Notes under the pieces: model-generated
Database searches by the model: none
Told to the model about the DNA's origin: nothing
What the model saw: only the letters and a program-made list of their open reading frames with translations
Origin: a virus
Virus record (IMG/VR): IMGVR_UViG_3300035698_006107
Coordinates: 1 to 21,293 of that record
DNA: 21,293 nt
Strand: one strand, 5' to 3'
Position numbers and translations under genes: made by a program
Part shown: in pieces, positions 12,091 to 20,214 of the stretch
Layout of the letters: each line of letters begins with the position of its first letter
Numbering within the stretch: position 1 is the first letter of the stretch

Positions 12091-12651
12091 ATGGCAGTAC
12101 AACGTACCAAACATAAAGAAGAGCCAGCGCAGTATTACAACAACATATACAGCAGGCGCGGCGGCTATAACACCAAGCGTTTCGAGCAGGTGTACAACAC
12201 GGTATTCAACTGGCTCAACTTCTCGGACGACATTCTGGAGTGTGGTTGTGGTACGGGAGTGCTGGCCAAGCGTCTTATTAACAATGGTTACTCCTACTGT
12301 GGTTTCGACTTCAGTAAACAAGCGATCGCACGATGCCATTCAAGCGTAATGAACCACGTGTACATCGGGGATGCTTACAACCCGCGATTTTACCGAAGCA
12401 ACTTTGATGTGTTGGTAGCGGTTGAGGTGTTTGAACATCTGGACGACCTGAGAGTACTTAAAATGGTGCCCTGTGGTACGCGAGTTATCTTCACTGTTCC
12501 CAACTTTAGCTCACGATCGCATCTGAGAACGTACCCAGACGGGGACAGCATCAGGGAATACTACGAAGGAGTGTTGTACGTCACCAGTGCCATGCAGATT
12601 TCAACATCAACATCAAAAATCATCACGGTATGTGATGCTATTAAAATTTAG
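12091..12651 (+). CDS. Class I SAM-dependent methyltransferase
   Basis: The ATG at 12091 sits two bases after the previous stop, with a CGGAG box upstream; the longer upstream frame is not needed. The 186-residue product shows motif I ILECGCGTG (48-56), motif II GFDFS (Asp73), GDAY (94-97) and VAVEVFEHLDD (109-119), the UbiG/Methyltransf_23-like pattern. There is no DNA-methylase DPPY/NPPY catalytic motif, so a small molecule, protein or cell-wall/sugar target is more likely than an adenine. It is followed by an intrinsic terminator, so it ends the accessory operon. Confidence 0.75.
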   Translation: MAVQRTKHKEEPAQYYNNIYSRRGGYNTKRFEQVYNTVFNWLNFSDDILECGCGTGVLAKRLINNGYSYCGFDFSKQAIARCHSSVMNHVYIGDAYNPRFYRSNFDVLVAVEVFEHLDDLRVLKMVPCGTRVIFTVPNFSSRSHLRTYPDGDSIREYYEGVLYVTSAMQISTSTSKIITVCDAIKI

Positions 12652-12674
12652 GCTGTGTTCGCAGTCTCATCCGA

Positions 12675-12709
12675 AGGTCGAGTGTAGCGGTGTACACTTG
12701 GCCTTTTTA
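12675..12709 (+). terminator. Strong intrinsic terminator
   Basis: AGGTCGAGTGTA (12675-12686) pairs with TACACTTGGCCT (12693-12704) over 12 positions, two of them G-U, with a 6-base loop, followed by TTTTAT. It separates the methyltransferase and its upstream operon from the packaging/head module. Confidence 0.85.
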
Positions 12710-12729
12710 TTTATGAAAGAGAGTACCAC

Positions 12730-12912
12730 ATGAAAATGAAAAAGTTTAGACGTCTGTTAGCCCTTCCCCTCGGTATTACTGCCGGATTGTTTGTGTTGGT
12801 GGCCGCGGGTATCCTTGTGTTAGCTAACATGTTCAGATGGCTGGCTAATAAAGCTGAGGGACAGACACGCTACCCATACAAGGTGCAAGTTAAGTACGGT
12901 AGGGATCTTTAA
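12730..12912 (+). CDS. Small membrane protein (60 aa)
   Basis: The ATG at 12730 follows a GAAAGAGAG box right after the terminator. The 60-residue product has a basic N terminus (MKMKKFRRL), one long hydrophobic segment (about residues 10-34, ALPLGITAGLFVLVAAGILV) and a polar tail. It could be a membrane anchor protein or an uncleaved signal-like peptide. No family is recognised. It is the first gene of the packaging module, three bases from terL. Confidence 0.55.
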   Translation: MKMKKFRRLLALPLGITAGLFVLVAAGILVLANMFRWLANKAEGQTRYPYKVQVKYGRDL

Positions 12913-12915
12913 GAA

Positions 12916-14643
12916 ATGAGTAAAATCGGAATGTCACTAGCGCGCGACTCCAAACAGATGATCGGTGCCGGGCTTAATGTCATGGCGAAAAAATACCCAC
13001 GTCTGTTTATGGCCATGATGCACCATCGCACCACCAAGGGCAAGCGCATGACATTTCGGGACAAACCATGGTTAACCGCGATTTACAAAGACAACTCGCA
13101 CAACATGGTTGTAATCAAGTGTTCGCAGGTTCATATGACGGAACACGCGCTGTGCGCCATGTTCACCTATGCTGATCAGGGCAAGCGCGGTATGTACGTG
13201 TTACCGAGTTCAGAACATAGGAAGACTTTCGTGTCTGACCGCATTAACCAGATGAAGGACTACAGCGAGTTATACGATAACGCGATAAAAAGCAGACCAA
13301 ACGAGAGCGACAGCAACGTCTACAAGTCGATTTTCAACAGTGGTTGGAAGTTCGTGGGATCCAACGTTAAGAAAGACTTCTTTGAGTTCCCATGCGAAGT
13401 GTTATTCTTCGACGAGTATGACGAACTTGATCAGGGTAACTTGTGGTACGCATACGATCGTGTTGCTAACGCGCCTAATCCGATTGTCTGGAAATTTGGC
13501 AACCCCACACGCGAAAACCACGGCATACACAGAGAGTTCCTCGAATCAGACCAAAAAGAGTGGCACGTTGATTGTGAGCACTGTGGTAAAGAACAAGTAC
13601 TCGATTGGTATGATCATTTTATTACTCCGCATCACGGAACGTGGCGTTTACGCAACCCCGCCGGACGTCCGGTTTGTCAAGAGTGCGGCAAGGACTTCGA
13701 TCGTCTCGGACCGGGACGTTGGGTAGCTATGAATCCGGGACCGGGCAAAGCGAGTGGATACCGCATTTCGCGTTTATTCACTAATAAAAAACAAAAGCCA
13801 AACGACATCATTAAGATGTTTAAGCGGTTCATTTTATCACAAAACGACCAGACCGCATTACAGAACTTCCACAATAACCTGTTGGGTATGACCTACGAGA
13901 ACGTAGACTTTAAAGTCACTAAAGAGGTGCTAGCGCGCTCGGTGTATGAACACTCCGCGAACTTCGAGTTTGACCCGTCCTTGTTCCGCACGGTAATGGG
14001 AGTTGATCAGGGCAAGCTGTTTACCTGTGTGATCTCCATGGTGTGGGATGGTGAGTTAATTGATATCCACTACACCAATGTAAAGCGTTGGGCCGACGTG
14101 GAGAAGTTGGAGAGGGACTTTAACGTCGTTTCTACCGTGATTGATGCGCAGGGTGGTGGTTATGCGGAAACGCGTGATTATGTTAACGGCGGTAGCAACC
14201 GCTGGATGTGTTATTACAGACCAAAAGATCAAATAACGGGGAACAAAGAGTACAAGCTAAACTACACCGACCATATCGTGGCCACCAACCGCACGGAATG
14301 TCTCGACTTAATAACGAAGATGCTGTTGGAGAAAAAGGCTCATGTGCGCGCTGATTACGCTACTGCCGAGGGTGGAGAGTTCCAGCTACAGATGATAGAA
14401 TCCGCGCGTATCACAGATCACAACGGTCGTCCCGTATGGACCAAAGGCAAAGACCATTTCTTCCATGCCAGCGCGTACCGCTACCTCGCGTTTCGTGTGA
14501 GTGGTATGTCACACAGTATCGCTAAGCCTGCCGATTGGCATGCGACAGACCAGAAAACTAAGATACCCGAACCCAAAGCGCGGACCATTGGTGCTCCAAT
14601 GACCATCGATCCGAAGAAACAGACAGGCAACTGGTTCTCATGA
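12916..14643 (+). CDS. Terminase large subunit (GpA-like)
   Basis: This 575-residue packaging motor/nuclease resembles the GpA (lambda-type) terminase family. The ATPase half has a degenerate P-loop region, VVIKCSQVHMTEHAL (about 57-71), and Walker B VLFFDEYDELDQG (Asp166, Glu167). A zinc-ribbon-like insertion uses Cys220/Cys223 and Cys254/Cys257. The nuclease half begins at MGVDQGK (Asp364) and includes STVIDAQGG (about 411-419). It would cut concatemers and drive DNA into the prohead. The length is close to the family norm. The ATG has only a weak GTAGGGA box. The end overlaps the methyltransferase start (ATGA), and the portal gene follows next but one. Confidence 0.85.
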   Translation: MSKIGMSLARDSKQMIGAGLNVMAKKYPRLFMAMMHHRTTKGKRMTFRDKPWLTAIYKDNSHNMVVIKCSQVHMTEHALCAMFTYADQGKRGMYVLPSSEHRKTFVSDRINQMKDYSELYDNAIKSRPNESDSNVYKSIFNSGWKFVGSNVKKDFFEFPCEVLFFDEYDELDQGNLWYAYDRVANAPNPIVWKFGNPTRENHGIHREFLESDQKEWHVDCEHCGKEQVLDWYDHFITPHHGTWRLRNPAGRPVCQECGKDFDRLGPGRWVAMNPGPGKASGYRISRLFTNKKQKPNDIIKMFKRFILSQNDQTALQNFHNNLLGMTYENVDFKVTKEVLARSVYEHSANFEFDPSLFRTVMGVDQGKLFTCVISMVWDGELIDIHYTNVKRWADVEKLERDFNVVSTVIDAQGGGYAETRDYVNGGSNRWMCYYRPKDQITGNKEYKLNYTDHIVATNRTECLDLITKMLLEKKAHVRADYATAEGGEFQLQMIESARITDHNGRPVWTKGKDHFFHASAYRYLAFRVSGMSHSIAKPADWHATDQKTKIPEPKARTIGAPMTIDPKKQTGNWFS

Positions 14644-15395
14644 AAAACTTAACAATGGATACATGCGGTCATGCCCAGTGCAGTCCCTGCTACATGGCAG
14701 GTTATGAACGCGTTGATATTAACTTCGTAAGTAAGTATTTGGACCGCGTTGTAGACGCTGGCAAGTTGAACGGAGTGTTTATCGATGTTGGTGCCCATGT
14801 GGGTTTATGGTCCCTGCGAATGAGCGAATGGTACCAAATGCGATACAATGTTACGCCGTTAATCTACGCTCTGGAGTGTGAAACACACAACTTCATGCGG
14901 CTAAAAATAAACGCTGAACAGGCCGATACGGGTATAGTGCCAGCGCACGTCGCGGCGTGGCATCGCCAAGAGTTGTTACGTGTAAAGCGCAACGAAAATC
15001 CAAGCAGACACAAAGTGGTAAATCCGCTGAATCACCAACCCGACTCAGCGGACATTAATAACAGGATAATGCGCATACAGGGTGTGCCCCTTGATGACAT
15101 GGCCCACTCAGTGGAAAACAGGCAGGTGGACGTGATAAAAATAGACGTGGAAGGCGCGGAGTTGAACGTATTAAATGGCGCACGTGGTATTCTAACCGAA
15201 AACGATCAGCTGTTGGTTGTTGTTGAGTACTTAGTTGGTCACTTCGAAGAATACGGGTACACACCCAAACAAATTACGGCGTTTATGACAGCGCACGGCT
15301 ACAGGACAGCACGCCCCGTCGATAAAGAAGCAACAGAGAATATCCGCACGGGTGAAGTGAAGCGTGTAATGTTCCTGAAAGGAGAAGTCTCATAA
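14640..15395 (+). CDS. FkbM-family SAM methyltransferase inserted between terminase and portal
   Basis: This is a 251-residue protein. Motif I is GVFIDVGAHVGLWSL (45-59), the acidic ribose ligand is Glu79 (ALECE), and the family hallmark VDVIKIDVEGAELNVLNGA lies at 163-181, preceded by VPLDD. FkbM enzymes O-methylate small molecules, sugars or glycolipids. The N terminus has CGHAQCSPC (9-17), which might bind a metal. Both ends are coupled by overlaps, so it is translated with terminase and portal despite having no obvious packaging role. Modification of a virion or surface glycan is an inference. The family call is strong, the substrate unknown. Confidence 0.8.
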   Translation: MKNLTMDTCGHAQCSPCYMAGYERVDINFVSKYLDRVVDAGKLNGVFIDVGAHVGLWSLRMSEWYQMRYNVTPLIYALECETHNFMRLKINAEQADTGIVPAHVAAWHRQELLRVKRNENPSRHKVVNPLNHQPDSADINNRIMRIQGVPLDDMAHSVENRQVDVIKIDVEGAELNVLNGARGILTENDQLLVVVEYLVGHFEEYGYTPKQITAFMTAHGYRTARPVDKEATENIRTGEVKRVMFLKGEVS

Positions 15396-17167
15396 TGTTG
15401 CGTATTTTTAACATAATCCGTCGCCTGTGGCGATCACGCGGCATGCCTCATATGAGGCTTAAGGATGAGGCGGCTGGTGTAGAGATATACAAGAGGTATG
15501 GGACACAGGATTGGGCACAACGCTACCCACACACGGCGGGTGATATTGACATCCCCAAAGAAAATGCTAACGTGTTTATCGCCACCCGCGCCATCTCGGA
15601 TGCTATTAAAAGCTTGCCCGTTAATATCGTGGAAAGTGAAACGATGCACGGTGTTGAGCGTGAAGTTGATGACAATGACAGCCTTGCCAACGAGTTGTTA
15701 CGTAACCCCAACCCGGAACACACGTGGTCTGATGTTATTAGTCACATTGTTAAATCATACCTGACGGATGGCAACGCGATCTTAACCATTGAAGAGGTAG
15801 CCAATCCCCTCGCACCCATTGAGATCTGGCCACGCGACCCACGTTGTGTGGTTATCAACACGAAAACCAGAGTGTACAAGTTCGGACAGAACACCACACA
15901 GCAGATATCCTTCCCGCGTGATCATGTTATGCACATGCGGGACATGGACGTGGATAACCCTTTCTGGGGTCTGGGCCGCGTTAACAGCGTGCGCGAAGAA
16001 ATCAGGATGGACTACTACGTTAACCGCTTTAACTCTAACTTCTTCAAGTACGGTGCAACGCTGAACCTGATGTTTACCCCGGAGCACGACCTTAGCGAAG
16101 ATCAGCACCGGCAGATCTTGGATGCAATGAATAGTGATGTAGGTGGGGCAGACAAGGCGTTTAAAACGTTCATTAACAAGTACGCTGGTAAACTGGAGTT
16201 CCCAGACCAAAAACATAAAGACATATCCTTCCTGTCGTTGTTACAACACAACCGCGAGAAAATCTTTGGCGTGTTCGGTCTGCCTCCGTTCCGTGGTGGC
16301 GTCATGGAGTATGCCAACTACGCCAACGCGCTGGCGCAGGACCGTGATTTCTGGCAAAACACCGTTGCCCCTATTCTAAAAGTTATCGAAGACACGTTTA
16401 ATAAACAACTGTTGTGGCCCTACTTCGGCCCGGACGTGCGATTACGCTTCGACTTGAGCGACGTACCAGCCATTAAGGGTGACCCCACTGCTGTTGAGGA
16501 TCGTCTGTTGAAGCTGAACAAGCAGGGCATCGTTAGCGACGAGTATGTACGTGAACAACTAAACATAGATGAGAACGCCGCTCCAAACATAAACGACGAC
16601 GTTACAGGACAGCCACAGGCTGACGAAACACAAGAAGTAGAAAACGCGCTGGCCAAGCTGTTTAAGCTACAGCGCATTGACGTGTTATCCAGCATAACCA
16701 AGTTAACTTCCAACGGGTCCATGATGTCCGTGTTATGTGATCCAGAAACGCAGACTCCCCGGTTGTACAACGCGGTCGCGGCCAACAGGTCGATGCGGGA
16801 CAACTTGCTACCCATCATGCATAACATAGTCATAAAGCGTGGTGTTGCGTTGTACGAAAACGGAGGCACCTTTTACGCGGATCACGAATTAGTTAACAAC
16901 CTCATGCGTGGGGTAACATTCAGTATTGAGGGTATTATCGACCAGAACCGCGTTGTGTTACACTCAGCGTTGGGTGATGTTGACACCTACAATCAACAGC
17001 TTTTCCAGCTTCAAAAACGGATAAGGTACGTGTTTTCCCGCGAACGAGCGGCCAAGGAAGCACGTGTTATGCTAGCCAGCTTTGTTAAAAACGCTGATGA
17101 AGTGTTAGCCGAGATGAAACACCAACATGATAACGAGCAGATTTCCAATTTAATTACCACAGAATAA
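15395..17167 (+). CDS. Portal protein (HK97-like)
   Basis: This is a 590-residue portal. Residues about 50-75 (FIATRAISDAIKSLPVNIVE) and LLRNPNPEHTWSDVISHIV are the HK97-portal N-terminal pattern. NAILTIEE and PIEIWPRDPRCV follow, then HMRDMDVDNPFWGLGRVNSVR (about 178-198). The stem/clip part contains VFGLPPFRGGVMEYANYANA (about 291-310). It forms the dodecameric vertex through which DNA enters. The ATG shares a base with the methyltransferase stop (TAATG). The C-terminal third (about 430-590) is longer than in compact HK97 portals and mostly helical. The protease-capsid gene follows after 13 bases. Confidence 0.85.
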   Translation: MLRIFNIIRRLWRSRGMPHMRLKDEAAGVEIYKRYGTQDWAQRYPHTAGDIDIPKENANVFIATRAISDAIKSLPVNIVESETMHGVEREVDDNDSLANELLRNPNPEHTWSDVISHIVKSYLTDGNAILTIEEVANPLAPIEIWPRDPRCVVINTKTRVYKFGQNTTQQISFPRDHVMHMRDMDVDNPFWGLGRVNSVREEIRMDYYVNRFNSNFFKYGATLNLMFTPEHDLSEDQHRQILDAMNSDVGGADKAFKTFINKYAGKLEFPDQKHKDISFLSLLQHNREKIFGVFGLPPFRGGVMEYANYANALAQDRDFWQNTVAPILKVIEDTFNKQLLWPYFGPDVRLRFDLSDVPAIKGDPTAVEDRLLKLNKQGIVSDEYVREQLNIDENAAPNINDDVTGQPQADETQEVENALAKLFKLQRIDVLSSITKLTSNGSMMSVLCDPETQTPRLYNAVAANRSMRDNLLPIMHNIVIKRGVALYENGGTFYADHELVNNLMRGVTFSIEGIIDQNRVVLHSALGDVDTYNQQLFQLQKRIRYVFSRERAAKEARVMLASFVKNADEVLAEMKHQHDNEQISNLITTE

Positions 17168-17180
17168 GGAGACAAACAGC

Positions 17181-19283
17181 ATGACAGTTGAACGAGGGCA
17201 ACTTGCTCTCAACCAGCTTTATGACAAGGATCGCCCCGGCATCGTCATATCACCATGTGATATGGAGTTTGCCGAAGTAAAAGACGGCGCAGAGGGCGAT
17301 ATTGAAATTAAAGGCTGGTTCATTACAGAAAATTTGATCGAGGACCGCCAGATGCGCGTGTTGACCAGTGCTTTCCAACACAAGGAAGGCTTGAGTGTAT
17401 TTAACGGTCGCGTGCTGGCGTTTCACAACGACTACAAGGAGCCAATCGGCGAAGTCGTCGAAATGCGGCTGGTGAAGGGGAAGGGCATTGAAGGCCGTGT
17501 TCGCATCTGGCGCGAAAACAGCGAGCTATTTAAGCGCGCTATAAAGGAAGGAACGTTGGCGGCGTTTTCGATAGGCTTTAGTATCGAAAAGTGGTCGTTC
17601 AATGAAAAGACCGAGATTCTCACCATCGAGAAGGCCCGTTTAAAAGAGGTATCCGTTGTAAACATCGGTGCTGATTCGCACGCGGTTTTTGAGGTGCTTA
17701 ATTCGATTGAAGACGTAACAAGAACCAAAATAACGATTGAAGGAGACAACACATTGTCCAAAGAATTTAACACTGAACAGTTCATGTCCGATCAGGAAAA
17801 ACTGGGTACCAAAGTCAGTGACCTGCAGGATATCCTCACCAGCGTTAAGGATACGCAGACACAATTTGCTGACCGTATGATCACCAAAGGCGAGATGGCT
17901 GAGCGCATGGAGAAGTTTTCTGCTGAGCTTGATATCATTAAAACCTCGGTAGAGGAAACCAAAAAAGCCGCCGCTATCAAAGATCAGCGTCTGGCCTACA
18001 AGGACTACCGCTCTCTGATTACAGACTTCGTGTGGCTTACCGACGACAACGGTAACAAGCTGGGCACGATCGCACAGAAAGCTTACTGTCTGTTCCAGAT
18101 GCCTGTTAATTACGAACAGATGGAGAACGGTTTTAAGCTTAAAAACCTACGTGATCTGCATGACGCCACAATCATTGCTGATGCGATGAGCAGGTTTAAA
18201 CAGCGTGACCGTTACGACATTCAGCGTCTGGCGATGTACAAACAGCTGGTTAAAGCTGTCGAAGAGTTTGATCCTGAAGTTGCACTGGCTATGGCTGGTG
18301 GAAACGCTGGTTACGGCGCAGAGTGGCTTCCCACCGAACTGTCGAGTGAGTTTAATGAAATCCTCCGGGTACAGCCTCGCCTTGCCTCTAAGTTCCTCAC
18401 GTGGAACATGCCTAAAGGTGGATCTGCTAGGTTCCCGTTCCAGAATGGCCGTGCGGTTGTGTACAAGGGCAGTGAAGCTCTGGTTGACAATGCTGAGGAA
18501 GCACGCAAAACCAACATTGCAACTGGTGTGAAAACCTTCACTCCTGATGTGTTCATTGGTGCACTTGTTTCTTCGGAAGAGCTTGTTGAGGATACCATCC
18601 TTGACATGGTTGCTTTCATTCGTAATGAACTGGCCACCGCGCTGTTGGAAGGTCTGGAATCCGCTATCTGCAACGGCGATGATAGTGCCACTCACTTTGA
18701 TAACGCGGCAGGAACCACACCTTACGAAACGTGGAATGTTGAAACAGCCTTTAAAGGCGTGCGTAAACTGGGTATTGCCAACGCTCGTGATATTGAAGAC
18801 TCTTCTTCCACTACTGGTGTTAATGCTCTTGAGTTGGTTAACTTCACAGACGCTAAAGCGGACTTGGGTGTTGCTGGTCTTAATCCAGCTGATTGTATCT
18901 ACATCACTGGTATCAAAGGTCGCACGCAGGTACAACAGGCTCTGTATAAAACTGACGCTCTTGGCGTTCTGTCTTTCATGCTGTCTGGTACGCTTCCTAA
19001 CATTGACGGTTCTGAGATCTACATCTCCGGTCAGTATGTTGAGACTCTGTCTTCTGCTGGTATTCAGGACTCTACCGCTGATGTGAAACATACCTCTATG
19101 GATTGCGTGCACATGCCGTCTTTCCGCATCGGCCAGCGTCGGGGCACTACTCTCGAATTTGGTAAGAATATCCTGACTCAGCAACAGCAGTTTGTTGCAA
19201 CTGCACGTTGGGACTTTGGCAAGATTAGCGCTGACTCTATCGAGCCTGTTTCTGGTATGATCAACATCCAGCACACTACCTAA
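17181..19283 (+). CDS. Prohead protease-major capsid protein fusion (HK97-like)
   Basis: This 700-residue polyprotein-like product has three parts. Residues about 1-175 are a U35-type prohead protease: His82 in LAFHNDYKEPIG, Ser130 in AAFSIGF, Glu156 in LKEVSVVNIGAD, the expected catalytic set. Residues about 205-268 are a charged coiled coil like the HK97 delta/scaffold domain. From about residue 375 the protein is a phage_capsid-family major capsid protein (ELSSEFNEILRVQPRLASKF, later FIGALVSSEELVEDT). The start has AAGGAGACAA 6 bases before the ATG. An internal TTG at residue 192 has an equally good box. Processing near ALAMAGGNAGYG (368-379) is a guess. The capsid part uses many T-ending codons (GGT, GCT), as expected for a highly expressed gene. 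Confidence 0.85.
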   Translation: MTVERGQLALNQLYDKDRPGIVISPCDMEFAEVKDGAEGDIEIKGWFITENLIEDRQMRVLTSAFQHKEGLSVFNGRVLAFHNDYKEPIGEVVEMRLVKGKGIEGRVRIWRENSELFKRAIKEGTLAAFSIGFSIEKWSFNEKTEILTIEKARLKEVSVVNIGADSHAVFEVLNSIEDVTRTKITIEGDNTLSKEFNTEQFMSDQEKLGTKVSDLQDILTSVKDTQTQFADRMITKGEMAERMEKFSAELDIIKTSVEETKKAAAIKDQRLAYKDYRSLITDFVWLTDDNGNKLGTIAQKAYCLFQMPVNYEQMENGFKLKNLRDLHDATIIADAMSRFKQRDRYDIQRLAMYKQLVKAVEEFDPEVALAMAGGNAGYGAEWLPTELSSEFNEILRVQPRLASKFLTWNMPKGGSARFPFQNGRAVVYKGSEALVDNAEEARKTNIATGVKTFTPDVFIGALVSSEELVEDTILDMVAFIRNELATALLEGLESAICNGDDSATHFDNAAGTTPYETWNVETAFKGVRKLGIANARDIEDSSSTTGVNALELVNFTDAKADLGVAGLNPADCIYITGIKGRTQVQQALYKTDALGVLSFMLSGTLPNIDGSEIYISGQYVETLSSAGIQDSTADVKHTSMDCVHMPSFRIGQRRGTTLEFGKNILTQQQQFVATARWDFGKISADSIEPVSGMINIQHTT
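17740..17756 (+). promoter_or_regulatory. Internal in-frame ribosome-binding site and TTG start for scaffold-capsid product
   Basis: AAGGAGACAA (17740-17749) is followed by a TTG at 17754-17756, in frame with the fusion (residue 192) and exactly at the end of the protease domain. The same ten bases precede the fusion's own ATG (17166-17175) and the GTG at 7992, and the gene at 19346 also appears to start with TTG. A separate 509-residue scaffold-capsid product, starting at this codon with SKEFNTEQFM next, is therefore likely. Confidence 0.65.
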
Positions 19284-19301
19284 TCTTACTATCACACACC
19301 C

Positions 19302-19331
19302 GGTGGGTCACTAAACACGGCCCACCTTTTT
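19302..19331 (+). terminator. Intrinsic terminator after the capsid gene
   Basis: GGTGGGTC (19302-19309) pairs with GGCCCACC (19319-19326) over eight positions with one T-G pair and a 9-base loop, followed by TTTTT. The next gene's AAGGAG box begins within a few bases, so partial read-through is presumably needed for its expression. Confidence 0.75.
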
Positions 19332-19345
19332 AAAGGAGATACAAT

Positions 19346-20152
19346 TTGACTGGAATGACGCGGGCAACCCGCGCAGGACTAATAAAATTCGCCTTGGCCG
19401 CTGGTGCCGCGGATTCCTCTACTGTTGGGATTGACATTGACGCGGCTGATGGTACTGCCATTGTTGCGGGCGATATTCTCATTGGTGTGATGGAACTTGC
19501 CGTAACAACCAACGCTTGGACTGATGTTACAGCAGACTCGGCTATCATCGCAGGTGGGAAGATTACTCTTCCCACATCAGCAAACGATGTGGTTGCCGTG
19601 TGGTGGATGTCTACGGAAGAGGAACAACAAGTGTCCTCGCCGTTCATCGCGGCTGAGGTTGGCGCTGGTGCACTGGCTAATACTGATATCACCATCGCGG
19701 GGATTGACCCGTCTGATGTTATAATCGCGGCTATCGAAGTCAACACGACTACGGGCGCATGGACTGACCGCACGTTTACCACTTCTATCACTGATGATGA
19801 CACGGTACAGTGCAGTGCGTCCACCAACACCAACACATTGTTTGTTATGTATATGGACTTGACCGGGCCGCGCAGTTTTTCTGCCCTCAACTTGCAAATG
19901 GGCTTCGCCACTGTTGATAGCTCCCCAAGTACAGACCCCTCATCGGCCACACTAACCAACATTAAAGCCTTGGATGTCCCACTTGTTAACTTGGCTGTTG
20001 ACGAAACGGACTACGACGTTTTAGATGAGTTGACATCCGTGACAACGGTTGCTTCCGATGGCGTGCTGACTATTGACGAGCCATCCCCTACTGCTACAGC
20101 AGGGTCAGTAATCCTCTGCTTCTGGCAGAAATCCAACGACTTAGACACCTAA
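19346..20152 (+). CDS. Probable virion structural protein with repeated beta units (decoration-like)
   Basis: This 268-residue protein starts at TTG 19346, seven bases after AAGGAG (19333-19338). No ATG offers a comparable box. Composition is Thr/Ala/Ser/Asp-rich with few charged Lys/Arg, typical of extracellular beta proteins. Three similar units can be seen: GDILIGVMELAVTTNAWTD...VVAVWWM (about 42-88), SDVIIAAIEVNTTTGAWTD...NTLFVMYM (about 127-171), and a weaker one ending GSVILCFWQ. No named family is recognised. Position between the capsid gene and the connector, and isolation by terminators on both sides, suggest an abundant head protein such as a decoration protein; this is inference. 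Confidence 0.6.
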   Translation: MTGMTRATRAGLIKFALAAGAADSSTVGIDIDAADGTAIVAGDILIGVMELAVTTNAWTDVTADSAIIAGGKITLPTSANDVVAVWWMSTEEEQQVSSPFIAAEVGAGALANTDITIAGIDPSDVIIAAIEVNTTTGAWTDRTFTTSITDDDTVQCSASTNTNTLFVMYMDLTGPRSFSALNLQMGFATVDSSPSTDPSSATLTNIKALDVPLVNLAVDETDYDVLDELTSVTTVASDGVLTIDEPSPTATAGSVILCFWQKSNDLDT

Positions 20153-20171
20153 GTCACACTTTGATAACCAC

Positions 20172-20202
20172 ATGCGGGGTGCCAACGCGTCCCGCATTTT
20201 TT
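20172..20202 (+). terminator. Intrinsic terminator before the connector gene
   Basis: ATGCGGG (20172-20178) and CCCGCAT (20191-20197) form a perfect 7-bp stem with a 12-base loop, followed by TTTTTT (20197-20202). Confidence 0.8.
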
Positions 20203-20214
20203 ATAGGAACACAC

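Noticed and set aside
12091-12651. DNA adenine or cytosine methyltransferase
   Set aside because: Only the generic SAM-binding motifs are present; no DPPY/NPPY or PC catalytic motif is seen.
18147-19295. 382-codon open frame on the minus strand opposite the capsid gene
   Set aside because: It mirrors the highly biased codon use of the capsid-coding strand, has no ribosome-binding site or family resemblance, and antisense coding would conflict with every neighbour being on +.
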